NCBI GenBank assembly: GCA_944326225.1
Contig: CALVDI010000009.1
Span: forward strand, 1-55,350
Direction: 5' to 3'
Length of the DNA: 55,350 nt
DNA from: an uncultured Bacteroidales bacterium
GTDB lineage: Bacteria; Bacteroidota; Bacteroidia; Bacteroidales; UBA932
The notes beneath the pieces were generated by a model that did not search any database, was not told the origin of the DNA, and was given only the letters and a program-made list of their open reading frames with translations. The position numbers were made by a program, and so were the translations under genes. How positions within the stretch are numbered: position 1 is the first letter of the stretch; the number at the start of each line of letters is the position of its first letter. This document shows, one piece after another, positions 46,206-53,901 of the stretch.

Positions 46206-49025
46206 TTATCTGTTACATTTTGCGGTAAAGGGACAATAGGCACAGGCCTTTCCGTCCTCACAGGCCGTAAACGGCACCTCCGGACTCAGGATAGTGTCCA
46301 GAAGCTCCGACAGCCTCTCCTTAAAGTGCTCATACTGCTCCTTTGTGACCTGAATCCAGGAATTTCCGCCTGAATACAGACTCCTTGTATAGTATATCTC
46401 CAGCATGACCCTTTCAATGTCATCCTGAGCGAACAGCCTCGTCTCCTGTCTGTCCAGAATCAGCAGATAGAGCAGCAGCTGGAAGATATGCGAGCCCTGC
46501 GGATATGTGTCCGCATCGAACAGGCTGTCAATATCCTTACTGGTAAAATGAGCTCCGCCGGTCTTGTAATCCACTATCCTGAGACTGCCGCCGGATATAT
46601 CGACACGGTCGAATATACCCATGAGATTGACTCTACGGCCGCAATGTGTCTCAAACTGAGCTTTTTTAGACTCCTCCAGCAGTCTGACAGTAATCGGAGC
46701 CCTATCCGCATCATTTTTGAGCGTCCTGGCCGCCAGGTTGGACACCAGAGCCCCGGCGATCCTGTTGCGTCCGGTTATCTCCTTAAGCCCCAGACCATTG
46801 TCCTCATCAAAGAATCCCCGTTCCACCACAGCCTTTATTTGTGCATCGTCAGCGGCGAGTTTCAGAAGAGTATCCCTGTCCACCGCATGTCCCAGGAAAG
46901 GAGCATACAGCTCATGCATCACGTAGTGGTACAGAGTTCCGAAAGCCGCGTTGTCCATCCCCTCCGATATATCCTCATCCTCCTTAAGACCCAGCACATA
47001 CTGATAATAAAAGCGCATAGGACAGCCCAGCCACATCTGCAGGGACGAGTTCGAGAATGTCCTATGGGAAAGTTTTTCCAGCATATCAGGAGTCTTGCTG
47101 ACAGGCGGCACATCCTTCAACGGGCTGCCCGTAATGCCGAATGTCACGGCAAGCCGCTTTACGGGATAATGGAAATGATACTCCATCTGCTTGATGTAAC
47201 GGCTCTCCTCTCCGGCCTTAAGGCCCTCGCTGCGGCTGTCGCTGAGCAGCCACACCCTGCGTGCCCTGCATATACTGCGGTAGAAGTGGTAAGCGGAGAT
47301 GGAGTCCTGATACTCGTATGTGGGCAGTCCGAAGCCCCGGCGGAGATTGTACGGTATCATGGAAGGGGCAGTGTTCCGGGACGGGAAAATACCCTCATTG
47401 GCCGAAAGTATGATCAGGTTCTCGAAATCCAGGGCCCTGATCTCCAGCGGTCCCATAATCTGAAGTCCGTCCAGGGGCTCGCCGCTGAACGGGATGGACA
47501 CGGACGACTCCACCCGGCGCAGCAGACGGAAATAGGTGTCCCTGCGTATGTCCATGCCCAGAGAGCGCAGCAGATTGAGACTGCGGCTGTACCCCATCAG
47601 GAACTCCTTGTCGATACGGTCCGCGCTTACCGCCACCTCGTCCAGTATCGCCTGAAGATAATCCGACACGGACTCGGAGACCGGGACTCCGGGCGTACAG
47701 GCATCCTTGAATATCAGGGACAGCAGCGTGTCCTCCCCCGTCAGCATTGACGCCGGAGGATATATACGGTTCTCTTTTATCAGTTCGCTTCTAAGTTCAG
47801 AGGCCCGCTCACGCAAGGCCTCCCCGACATAGGGATGGGACAGCACGTTGAGCACATCCCGGAAATAAAAGCACACCTGACCGTCCCTGACCCTCAGCCT
47901 TTCCTGCAGGGAGGCCACCGACGATATGAAAGAGGACACATTGCTGTGCGCCAGAGGATAGCCCATCGTCACATTGACCGGAGCTATCTCCTCGGGAAGA
48001 GAGTTCAGCAGCGGGAACAGCAGCTGCTCGTCCGGAAGCAGCACCGCCGTGGAGAAAAGATCCACGGTACCGGAGGACTCCGCTATCTCCTTCAGAATCC
48101 GGCCAACATACTTGGCCTGACCGGCTGCTGACGGCACAGAGACAGCCGTAATCTCAGGACGGGACTCACACAGACCGCCGTCCTCCGGCAGAGGATAACG
48201 CGACGGATAACGGCTGACATTGTCCTCCATGAAGAGCGAGGACTTGTTGGCCCTGTCCTTTATGGCCTCTCCGTAATAATCCCAGTAGAAATCCCCCTTC
48301 CCGGCCTTGAGCAGGGTGTCGAACAGCTGCCTCTCGCATCTGTTGGGTGCATTGAGTCCCACGAAGACGATGTTGCCGTAGCCCTCCAGGATCTCCAGCA
48401 GTTCCGGATCTCCGTCCTTGAGACGCTCGGCCACAGAGCGGTAGACCATGCCCTCGTATGCCTCGCCCCTGGAAAGCAGGGCGGAGCGGAACGAGGAGTA
48501 TATGTCATACATCCCGCTCCACATACTTACGAAGTGACGCTCATTGGCTTTGTCCCGGCCCTTTATGAGCACGCCCCAGAAAAGCTCTATCGCCTTACGC
48601 TGATTGTCGGACAGATAGTCATAACGGCTGTCTATCTCCTTGATATCCGAGATATTGGAGAAAAGCCTCCCGGCATCCACCAGATACTTGTCGATATCAT
48701 CGAAGTCGTTGAGTATCACCTCTCCACGGTAGATGAAATCATCCAGGCTCTCCGAGAATCCCTCCACCCTCTCCACGAACACCGTATACAGGCGGTGCAG
48801 AAGAGTGATCTTATCCAGGGTGCGCAGGCCGGACAGAGCAGTGAACAGGTCATTGATATTGGTCAGGCGGGGGGAGAATACGGCCCTGGAGACCGACTCC
48901 CCGAGATATCTGCGGAAAAAGAGCGACGACCGCCGGTTGGGGAATACGAAAGTACAGCCCCTCAGATCCCCGTCCGTCTCGGAAAGGAACCGCTCGGCCA
49001 CACTCCTGAGAAACTCCTTTCTCAC
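46206..49025 (-). CDS. AddB-like PD-(D/E)XK nuclease
   Basis: A 939-residue protein. The N-terminal helicase-like half ([39 protein letters not shown]) has no Walker A Lys and is expected to be inactive as a motor, as in AddB. The C-terminal half holds the nuclease: [14 protein letters not shown] supplies the catalytic Asp and Lys, and a [4Fe-4S] cluster is formed by Cys of [15 protein letters not shown] together with the terminal [16 protein letters not shown], the AddB-type iron-sulfur staple. It partners AddA in recombinational repair. Its ATG overlaps the pgi stop by four bases (ATGA type), so repair genes are translated from a glycolytic message. Confidence 0.9.
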   Translation of the reverse strand: MRKEFLRSVAERFLSETDGDLRGCTFVFPNRRSSLFFRRYLGESVSRAVFSPRLTNINDLFTALSGLRTLDKITLLHRLYTVFVERVEGFSESLDDFIYRGEVILNDFDDIDKYLVDAGRLFSNISDIKEIDSRYDYLSDNQRKAIELFWGVLIKGRDKANERHFVSMWSGMYDIYSSFRSALLSRGEAYEGMVYRSVAERLKDGDPELLEILEGYGNIVFVGLNAPNRCERQLFDTLLKAGKGDFYWDYYGEAIKDRANKSSLFMEDNVSRYPSRYPLPEDGGLCESRPEITAVSVPSAAGQAKYVGRILKEIAESSGTVDLFSTAVLLPDEQLLFPLLNSLPEEIAPVNVTMGYPLAHSNVSSFISSVASLQERLRVRDGQVCFYFRDVLNVLSHPYVGEALRERASELRSELIKENRIYPPASMLTGEDTLLSLIFKDACTPGVPVSESVSDYLQAILDEVAVSADRIDKEFLMGYSRSLNLLRSLGMDIRRDTYFRLLRRVESSVSIPFSGEPLDGLQIMGPLEIRALDFENLIILSANEGIFPSRNTAPSMIPYNLRRGFGLPTYEYQDSISAYHFYRSICRARRVWLLSDSRSEGLKAGEESRYIKQMEYHFHYPVKRLAVTFGITGSPLKDVPPVSKTPDMLEKLSHRTFSNSSLQMWLGCPMRFYYQYVLGLKEDEDISEGMDNAAFGTLYHYVMHELYAPFLGHAVDRDTLLKLAADDAQIKAVVERGFFDEDNGLGLKEITGRNRIAGALVSNLAARTLKNDADRAPITVRLLEESKKAQFETHCGRRVNLMGIFDRVDISGGSLRIVDYKTGGAHFTSKDIDSLFDADTYPQGSHIFQLLLYLLILDRQETRLFAQDDIERVMLEIYYTRSLYSGGNSWIQVTKEQYEHFKERLSELLDTILSPEVPFTACEDGKACAYCPFTAKCNR

Positions 49026-50323
49026 CTGAGTCTCTCCCTTATGGCCTCGGCCTGAGCCTCATAGCCGGGCTTGCCCAGAAGAGCGAACATATTTTTCTTG
49101 TAAGCCTCCACACCGGGCTGATCAAACGGATTGACTCCCAGCATGTAGGCCGATATACCGCAGGCCTTCTCGAACAGGAAGAAGAGTTCGCCGAGATTGA
49201 ACTCGTCTATCCGCTCCACTGTCACCCTGCCGTTGGGCACTCCGCCGTCCTCGTGAGCCAGCCTCGTACCGGTCTCGGCCATCCTGTTGCAGTGCTCCAG
49301 ATGCTTGCCGGAAAGGAAATTGAGTCCGTCCAGATTCTGAGGATCATCACACACCGTCAGTTCCCTGCCGGCGTGTTCCACCGATATGACGGTCTCGAAG
49401 AGCATCCGCTCACCCTCCTGGATATACTGGCCCATCGAATGCAGATCCGTAGTGAAATTGACCGAAGCCGGGAATATTCCCCTGCCCTCCTTGCCCTCGG
49501 ACTCTCCGTAGAGCTGCTTCCACCATTCTCCGAAATACTGGAGCTTGGGATTGTAGCTGACCAGAATCTCCACCTTCTTGCCGCTGTCGTAAAGTTCATT
49601 GCGGGCAGCCGCATAGAGCAGGGCCGGATTGTGAGCGTCCCTCTCAGCGCATATCCTCTGCATCGAGGCTGCGCCCCTGAGCAGGGCACGGATATCGTAG
49701 CCGGCCACGGCTATAGGCAGCAGACCTACCGGAGTAAGCACCGAGAAGCGGCCTCCCACATCATCGGGAATGACGAAAGTCCTGTATCCTTCCTGATCGG
49801 AGAGACTCTTGAGGGCACCGCGCGCCTTGTCTGTCACTGCTACGATTCTCGATGCCGCCTCAGCCTTGCCGTATTTGCCCTCGACGTGCTCCTTTATGAT
49901 TCTGAACGCAACGGCCGGCTCGGTAGTCGTGCCGGATTTGGATATTACGATTACTGCCACGGACTTGCCGCTGATGTAATCCAGCAGCTCGGCATGATAT
50001 TCCTCAGAGAGGTTAAAGCCCGCGAAAACCACCTCTATTCCCCTGCGCTCCATACCGAAAGAGTGCGACAGAGCCGCCAGGGCCGCCTTTGCACCGAGAT
50101 AGGAGCCGCCGATGCCGATGACCACGGCCACCTCCACACCCTTCTGCCTCCACTCGTCAGCTATGGTGCAGCAGCCGTCCACGATGGAGGCCGGAGTGTC
50201 CGACGGCAGATCCATCCATCCCAGGAAATCATTGCCCCTTCCCTTTCTGCCTTCCAGCACATCAAAAGCCGCAAAAGCCTTCTCTACATATTCCTTGGAA
50301 GGCTTGAAATTGACATTTACCAT
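49022..50323 (-). CDS. pgi: Glucose-6-phosphate isomerase
   Basis: A 433-residue enzyme interconverting glucose 6-phosphate and fructose 6-phosphate. [20 protein letters not shown] is the first sugar-phosphate site, [19 protein letters not shown] the second (SIS domain loop), followed by [20 protein letters not shown] (R-F-S-x-L signature), and [18 protein letters not shown] with the catalytic Lys near the C terminus. The short length is that of the Gram-positive/Bacteroidetes type, not the 550-residue proteobacterial type. It lies 25 bases after gpsA and overlaps the addB start. Both gpsA and pgi serve central carbon flux to lipids and sugars. Confidence 0.95.
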   Translation of the reverse strand: MVNVNFKPSKEYVEKAFAAFDVLEGRKGRGNDFLGWMDLPSDTPASIVDGCCTIADEWRQKGVEVAVVIGIGGSYLGAKAALAALSHSFGMERRGIEVVFAGFNLSEEYHAELLDYISGKSVAVIVISKSGTTTEPAVAFRIIKEHVEGKYGKAEAASRIVAVTDKARGALKSLSDQEGYRTFVIPDDVGGRFSVLTPVGLLPIAVAGYDIRALLRGAASMQRICAERDAHNPALLYAAARNELYDSGKKVEILVSYNPKLQYFGEWWKQLYGESEGKEGRGIFPASVNFTTDLHSMGQYIQEGERMLFETVISVEHAGRELTVCDDPQNLDGLNFLSGKHLEHCNRMAETGTRLAHEDGGVPNGRVTVERIDEFNLGELFFLFEKACGISAYMLGVNPFDQPGVEAYKKNMFALLGKPGYEAQAEAIRERLR

Positions 50324-50348
50324 AATTCAGATATTTTTATTGTTGAAC

Positions 50349-51374
50349 TTACATCAGAGAGTCCTCCAGACGGCGCATCACCTGGACAGGATGCTTCTTC
50401 CCGTACAGTATCGAGTAGACGGCATCGGCGATGGGCATGTCCACCCCGTACTTGCCGTTGATCTCGTGAATGGCCTTGGAAGCATACAGTCCCTCGGCCA
50501 CCTGGTTCATCTCCAGCATCGCCGTCTGGACCGAATAGCCCTTGCCCAGCATACTGCCGAAGTTGCGGTTGCGCGAGAAAGGCGAGTTGCAGGTCACCAG
50601 CAGGTCGCCCAGATAAGCCGAGCGGGAGGTATTGCGCCTCTCATCGGGATTGGTCGCGTTGATGAACTCCTTCATCTCACGGAAGCAGCTGGCTATGAGC
50701 ACCGCCATGAAATTGTCCCCGTAGCCGATACCGTAACAGATACCGGCGGCTATGGCATACACGTTCTTCAATGCCGCCGCATACTCCACCCCGTATATAT
50801 CCGTACCGGCTATCGTATTGACATAGTGGTTCTTGAAAAAGCCGCACAGATACTCGGCCACCTTCTGGTGCTTGGACGAGACGGTTATATAAGACAGCCT
50901 CTCCATGCCCACCTCCTCGGCGTGACACGGCCCGCTGATGACCCCTATCCTGTCAAAAGGCACCTTATGGTCATGATGGAAATACTCCGCGACCGTCTGG
51001 TAACGGTCACCGACAAAGCCCTTGACTGCCGATATCAGCATCTTGCCGTCGTAAGAGGCGGTGACTCTGGACACCTCCTTGAGAAAATACGCCGAGGGTA
51101 TGGCGAAGATCAGTATGTCCGACTCCGCCACCACATAGTCTATGTCGTTGGTCAAGGTAAAGCTGTCAGCATCCAGCTCCACCGAAGTAAGGTATTTGGA
51201 ATGATGATGGTACTTCTCGATATGCTCTATGGCGTCAGTATCGCGCATATACCAGTTGAGCTTCCTGCCGTTCTCGCTCAACAGCTTGACCAGGGCCGTG
51301 GCCCAACTGCCCCCTCCTATCACCCCGAAAACGGGGTCTTCCTTCATCCTGTCGTAGATATGTCTGTGCTCCAT
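50349..51374 (-). CDS. gpsA: NAD(P)H-dependent glycerol-3-phosphate dehydrogenase
   Basis: A 341-residue enzyme that reduces dihydroxyacetone phosphate to sn-glycerol 3-phosphate for phospholipids. The N-terminal Rossmann motif is FGVIGGGSWATALVKLL, followed by AIPSAYFLKEV, ISAVKGF (Lys), SGPCHAEEV, and the C-terminal domain has AAALKNVYAIAAGICYGIG with the catalytic Lys and GDLLVTCNSPFSRNRNFG with the substrate Arg. Length is normal. A full-match promoter (51405-51436) lies upstream. It is the first gene of the gpsA-pgi-addB-addA run and borders the gene-poor 1.6-kb stretch. Confidence 0.96.
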   Translation of the reverse strand: MEHRHIYDRMKEDPVFGVIGGGSWATALVKLLSENGRKLNWYMRDTDAIEHIEKYHHHSKYLTSVELDADSFTLTNDIDYVVAESDILIFAIPSAYFLKEVSRVTASYDGKMLISAVKGFVGDRYQTVAEYFHHDHKVPFDRIGVISGPCHAEEVGMERLSYITVSSKHQKVAEYLCGFFKNHYVNTIAGTDIYGVEYAAALKNVYAIAAGICYGIGYGDNFMAVLIASCFREMKEFINATNPDERRNTSRSAYLGDLLVTCNSPFSRNRNFGSMLGKGYSVQTAMLEMNQVAEGLYASKAIHEINGKYGVDMPIADAVYSILYGKKHPVQVMRRLEDSLM

Positions 51375-51404
51375 GCGCGGATTGATTTATATTACTCAGT
51401 CCTG

Positions 51405-51436
51405 CAAATATACGCAGAAGCCGAGAGGAGAACAAA
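51405..51436 (-). promoter_or_regulatory. gpsA: Promoter of gpsA-pgi-addB-addA
   Basis: On the minus strand TTTG (complement of CAAA at 51433-51436), a 20-base spacer, then TATATTTG (complement of 51405-51412). Both boxes match the consensus fully; the leader to the ATG at 51374 is about 25 bases. Confidence 0.75.
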
Positions 51437-51544
51437 TTTATTTGCTCTACCAAGGCGCTGGAGCATATATGGACACCAGACCCCTACCAATATCTTTGCC
51501 CTTCTTAAATGCTTAAATGTCGCAAAAGACTTATTGATTGTCCG

Positions 51545-51727
51545 ACACCTAGCCTGTGTCACTTCTCATTAATAGCCTGTATATAAGTGCATTACTCACA
51601 ACACCCAGATGATAGGGGTAACTGATTTCGGCTGTTTCCAGTGATTTTACCAACATCTATCCTCAAAGTCCAAAGACTAAAACTCTGAATACGAACACAT
51701 TTCCACACCACAGCATAGGCTAGGTGT
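51545..51727. repeat. 11-bp inverted repeat, 183-bp span
   Basis: ACACCTAGCCT at 51545-51555 and AGGCTAGGTGT at 51717-51727 are perfect inverted copies. Between them no frame of note is seen. Flanks differ (TCCG before, ATTTGCCG after), so no target duplication supports insertion. CCGACAC also occurs as a direct repeat near each copy. Confidence 0.35.
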
Positions 51728-51766
51728 ATTTGCCGACACTACCGAATATGTGAAAGAAGATCTTAT

Positions 51767-51771
51767 TTAAT
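51767..51771. repeat. Left target-site duplication TTAAT
   Basis: TTAAT directly before the left terminal repeat; the same five bases follow the right terminal repeat at 52483-52487. Confidence 0.6.
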
Positions 51772-51844
51772 GATTATCCGCAAAGATACCTCCTGATTGG
51801 CGCGGACCCTACCGTCGCTTCGTGACGTGCCTCTTACGACAAAA

Positions 51845-51893
51845 GCCGGCCCGGGCACAAGACCTCTCCCACCTAAGGCAAGCCCAGGCCGGC
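51845..51893. repeat. Strong GC-rich stem inside the element
   Basis: GCCGGCCCGGGC at 51845-51856 pairs with GCCCAGGCCGGC at 51882-51893, 12 positions with one mismatch, around a 25-base loop. It is followed by TGCTATTTTTG on the plus strand and by TTTTG on the minus strand, so it could act as a terminator in either direction. Confidence 0.5.
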
Positions 51894-52024
51894 CTGCTAT
51901 TTTTGAGGCACCGAGCCTGTCGCTGCCATCCACTGCATTCGCACAGCGGTGAGAGTGACCCATGAAGCACCACCCGGTTCGTCAAAACTCTGAATCCCAG
52001 GCATATCTCTCTGGGGCGGATGCC

Positions 52025-52321
52025 CTATGTCCTGAAAAAACAGAGCATACCGCAACTGCCATATTCAATTATTGCTGATTGACAGCTGGTTACGACTGGC
52101 GCCGGTGCCTTATGGATCAGGTTGAGAGCTGCTGGATGCTTACGGTCAATGGTCAGGGCGCAATCCCGCCGGCGCAACATACGACTCCCGGTATCCAGCA
52201 GCCAAGAAGGACCTCCCAGCCTATCTCTCAGCCCCGTTTTTCCGGTCCACTCCTTCCGATCCAATCCATCCTCTTCACGTTGCTTTTTAGTTGTGTCGTA
52301 ACCATCTGATTGACTAAGCAT
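52025..52321 (-). CDS. Hypothetical 98-residue frame inside the MITE-like element
   Basis: This is the longest frame within the element. It encodes a basic protein (many Arg/Lys, e.g. TTKKQREEDGLDRKEWTGK, RMLRRRDCALTIDRKHP) with no recognised domain, signal or membrane segment. On the minus strand upstream, TAACTTTTTG is a loose promoter-like match. The frame passes through two inverted-repeat arms (52128-52137 and 52193-52202), which suggests that the sequence is selected for structure more than for protein. It could be a chance frame in structured DNA or the remains of a gene. Confidence 0.2.
   Translation of the reverse strand: MLSQSDGYDTTKKQREEDGLDRKEWTGKTGLRDRLGGPSWLLDTGSRMLRRRDCALTIDRKHPAALNLIHKAPAPVVTSCQSAIIEYGSCGMLCFFRT
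52087..52304. repeat. Nested inverted repeats in the element
   Basis: Outer arms TGGTTACGAC (52087-52096) and GTCGTAACCA (52295-52304), and inner arms GCTGCTGGAT (52128-52137) and ATCCAGCAGC (52193-52202), are all perfect 10-bp pairs. They can fold as one long stem with internal loops. Confidence 0.5.
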
Positions 52322-52456
52322 TGTATTTTGCGCAAAAAGTTAAGTGACGGCAAAAAGGCTCATTCTAAGCGTAATTTCCCCCACTTAAAATATCGGCTGA
52401 CAGATAAAGTGTTTATATTCAAGCGCATGCAACTCAACTAAAAAGTAACGTGAAGA
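52272..52456. repeat. 21-bp inverted repeat with 143-bp spacer (inverton-like geometry)
   Basis: The 21 bases at 52272-52292 and at 52436-52456 are inverted copies with one mismatch (position 52282 against 52446). The right arm begins AACTAAAAAG and ends ACGTGAAGA. The arm length and spacing resemble the invertible promoters of Bacteroides. No good TTTG/TAnnTTTG pair is seen in the spacer; TATTTTG near 52326 is one base short. Confidence 0.5.
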
Positions 52457-52463
52457 TTATAGG

Positions 52464-52482
52464 GGTATCTTTGCGGATAATC
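52464..52482. repeat. Right terminal inverted repeat
   Basis: Exact inverted copy of 51772-51790. It contains TATCTTTG at 52466-52473 read rightward, and is followed by the duplicated TTAAT at 52483-52487. Confidence 0.75.
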
Positions 52483-52589
52483 TTAATCATATAAACTATT
52501 TCCATAACTAAACGATGAACATCGCTATAACACGAATAATGTTAATCAGGAGGGCAACAATCTTAACTGTGACGGAGCACTTAGACTAA

Positions 52590-52607
52590 TATACCCCAAA
52601 GGGTATA
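52590..52607. repeat. Palindrome TATACCC-CAAA-GGGTATA
   Basis: A perfect 7-bp inverted repeat with a four-base loop, upstream of the 49-codon frame. GGGTATAA recurs at about 52632-52639. It could be an operator-like site or a short hairpin. Confidence 0.35.
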
Positions 52608-52666
52608 ATCACACACCGCCTGACAAGTTTTACACCTTATCGGGTATAAATGAGCGAATTTTCACT

Positions 52667-52816
52667 ATGGAGAAGAAAATCATTGAGAATATCTTCAGTA
52701 AATTCCACAGTACTTTCAGCAAGTGGCAGACATTCATAGGGTTGTCATTCCTTCCGGAGAACATGCGGCAGAACTTCATCAAAATAATTGCCGGCAGACT
52801 GCGTATGCTGGAATAG
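52667..52816 (+). CDS. Possible 49-residue small protein
   Basis: ATG at 52667, TAG at 52814-52816. The product starts MEKKIIENIFSKFHSTFSKW and ends in NFIKIIAGRLRMLE, giving a basic amphipathic helix-rich peptide. It lies antisense to part of the broken transposase and after the palindrome at 52590. I do not recognise it; it may be the start of a lost transposase or a chance frame. Confidence 0.2.
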   Translation: MEKKIIENIFSKFHSTFSKWQTFIGLSFLPENMRQNFIKIIAGRLRMLE

Positions 52817-52933
52817 CACAACATCCCAACTTGACCAATACTTCGGTAAATTTTCTGAATCTTTCTTTGGGGTCCAGCATATTTTTATAACTTGCCACTG
52901 TTTATCAGTCAGGTTGGTTGGGCACTTATGCAT
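52745..52933 (-). pseudogene. IS5-like transposase remnant (DUF4096 N terminus), frameshifted
   Basis: The frame starts MHKCPTNLTDKQWQVIK, the start of the DUF4096 domain of IS5/IS1182-like transposases (Y/CPT-x-LTD-x-QW). After VIK the frame continues as unrelated sequence, but the next frame reads NMLDPKERFRKF and then LVKLGC, which match the expected order (N-x-LDP-x-ER-x-RK, then LVKTGC) after loss of one base in the A run (plus-strand T run at 52882-52886). The ten or so residues between are deleted, and the rest of the transposase, including the DDE core, is gone. Remains of an old insertion. Confidence 0.65.
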
Positions 52934-52997
52934 AACTTTAATGTCTTGATAACCATAAAGTTACGAAAAATATCCCAATTAACCTACTGATTTACAA

Positions 52998-53831
52998 CTA
53001 ATTATAAATAAATTTAAACAGCTTCTCATAATCGAAGACTTTCACAGTATGGTCCGTATAGCCCACCTCTATGTAGTCGTCACCTATACTCATTCTGGGA
53101 TAGGAAACCGTAAAGACCGTATCCATATCCTTCGTCAGCAAACCGTTGAGACCGTCCTTCCTCACCTGCCAGAAGTCAGTGTAACTTACCACATCATCGT
53201 ATTCCGGCTCCAGCACCCAGCGGCCGAGAGTGTCTATCAACCCGACCTTTCCACTGTGATAATCCTCGGCACGGCAGACTCCGTCATGGAACAGATAGCC
53301 CCCGAAACGCCCTGAGTACCGCAGCCCCTTGTCTATAACCACTTCTCCCTCACGGTCGATAAACACCAGGCGGCAGTCCTCCGTCTCCACGCAGGCCAGC
53401 CCCTCCGAGAACACCCATGCGCGCCTGTACTGCGCCGGTATCTCCACCTGACCCGTAAAACGGTTCAGATATCCGCGTTTGCCGTCCTTGCAGAACACCG
53501 CCAGCGTATCTGTCAGCCTATCCGGTACCGCCACCCATTCAAGCCCTTTCAGCAGCACATCATCACGCTGCCTGTCAACTACCCTTATCCCCTTGCCGTA
53601 CATCAGATACTCCAGCGCGATATTGCCGCTGATATACCTGACCTCGTATGCTCTGTTTACCACAGCAGGACGTATCCATCGGAAATACACCACATTACGG
53701 CAAAATGCATAGAAAAGCAACAGCCCGACAAATGCTATGGACAGTGCGACAATCAGACACAGTATCTTCCAGACATACATCCAGAAACATTCTCCTTTCC
53801 GGAGGATCAACACATTTAACAGTTTACTCAT
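52998..53831 (-). CDS. Membrane-anchored WG-repeat protein
   Basis: A 277-residue protein with one hydrophobic segment (YVWKILCLIVALSIAFVGLL, about residues 19-38) that anchors it, leaving the rest probably outside. After it, beta repeats of the WG type are seen: AVFCKDGKRGYLNRFTGQVE, AWVFSEGLACVETEDC, LVFIDREGEVVIDKG, GKVGLIDTLGRWVLEPEYDD and VRKDGLNGLLTKDMD, each about 30-40 residues with the K-x-G-x-I/L pattern. WG-repeat proteins are of unknown function and often surface-linked. Start at 53831 gives a short hydrophilic lead; M18 at 53780 is an alternative. The gene begins ten bases beyond the tnaA-like terminator, so it needs read-through or a promoter inside that terminator. Confidence 0.72.
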   Translation of the reverse strand: MSKLLNVLILRKGECFWMYVWKILCLIVALSIAFVGLLLFYAFCRNVVYFRWIRPAVVNRAYEVRYISGNIALEYLMYGKGIRVVDRQRDDVLLKGLEWVAVPDRLTDTLAVFCKDGKRGYLNRFTGQVEIPAQYRRAWVFSEGLACVETEDCRLVFIDREGEVVIDKGLRYSGRFGGYLFHDGVCRAEDYHSGKVGLIDTLGRWVLEPEYDDVVSYTDFWQVRKDGLNGLLTKDMDTVFTVSYPRMSIGDDYIEVGYTDHTVKVFDYEKLFKFIYN

Positions 53832-53840
53832 ATAAAATAA

Positions 53841-53872
53841 TTTTCCCCTATAGAGAGGTCTACAGGGGAAAA
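53841..53872 (-). terminator. Terminator-like hairpin after the tryptophanase-family gene
   Basis: Arms at 53841-53853 and 53860-53872 (13 positions, one G-U pair on the minus strand) close a six-base loop, followed on the minus strand by TTATTTTATA. The WG-repeat gene starts ten bases further on. Confidence 0.75.
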
Positions 53873-53901
53873 TCTATCATTGAGCCGTTAATTTTAACTG
53901 C

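Larger units (their letters stand above)
51772..52482. mobile_element. 711-bp non-autonomous element with perfect 19-bp terminal inverted repeats
   Basis: The left end GATTATCCGCAAAGATACC (51772-51790) and right end (52464-52482) are exact inverted copies, and TTAAT flanks both sides directly. Together these are the marks of a transposition event by an IS-type transposase with 5-bp target duplication. No transposase gene lies within: the only frames are one of 98 codons (52025-52321, minus) and one of 66 codons (51763-51963, minus) that runs out across the left repeat into the flank. The interior is rich in inverted repeats. It is therefore MITE-like, mobilised in trans by an unknown transposase. 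Each terminal repeat contains TATCTTTG read outward, so both ends could carry a -7 box, but no -33 box is present. Confidence 0.75.
51375..52997. other. Gene-poor stretch with mobile-element remains
   Basis: No gene longer than about 100 codons is credible in these 1.6 kb. It holds, from left to right: the gpsA promoter; an 11-bp inverted repeat (51545-51555 with 51717-51727); the 711-bp element with terminal inverted repeats (51772-52482); a short inverted repeat TATACCC-CAAA-GGGTATA at 52590-52607; a 49-codon frame at 52667; and a broken IS5-like transposase at 52745-52933. A matching 8-bp inverted repeat (TAACTTTA 52933-52940, TAAAGTTA 52956-52963) sits at the transposase start. Confidence 0.7.

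Noticed and set aside
50112-51572. A 486-codon open frame on the plus strand across pgi and gpsA
   Set aside because: Antisense to two enzymes with full motifs; the His/Arg/Leu-rich product is typical of antisense frames in G+C-rich codon sets.
51763-51963. 66-codon frame in the MITE-like element as a gene
   Set aside because: It runs through the left terminal repeat into the flanking DNA and ends at a stop supplied by the target site, so it is a by-product of the insertion.
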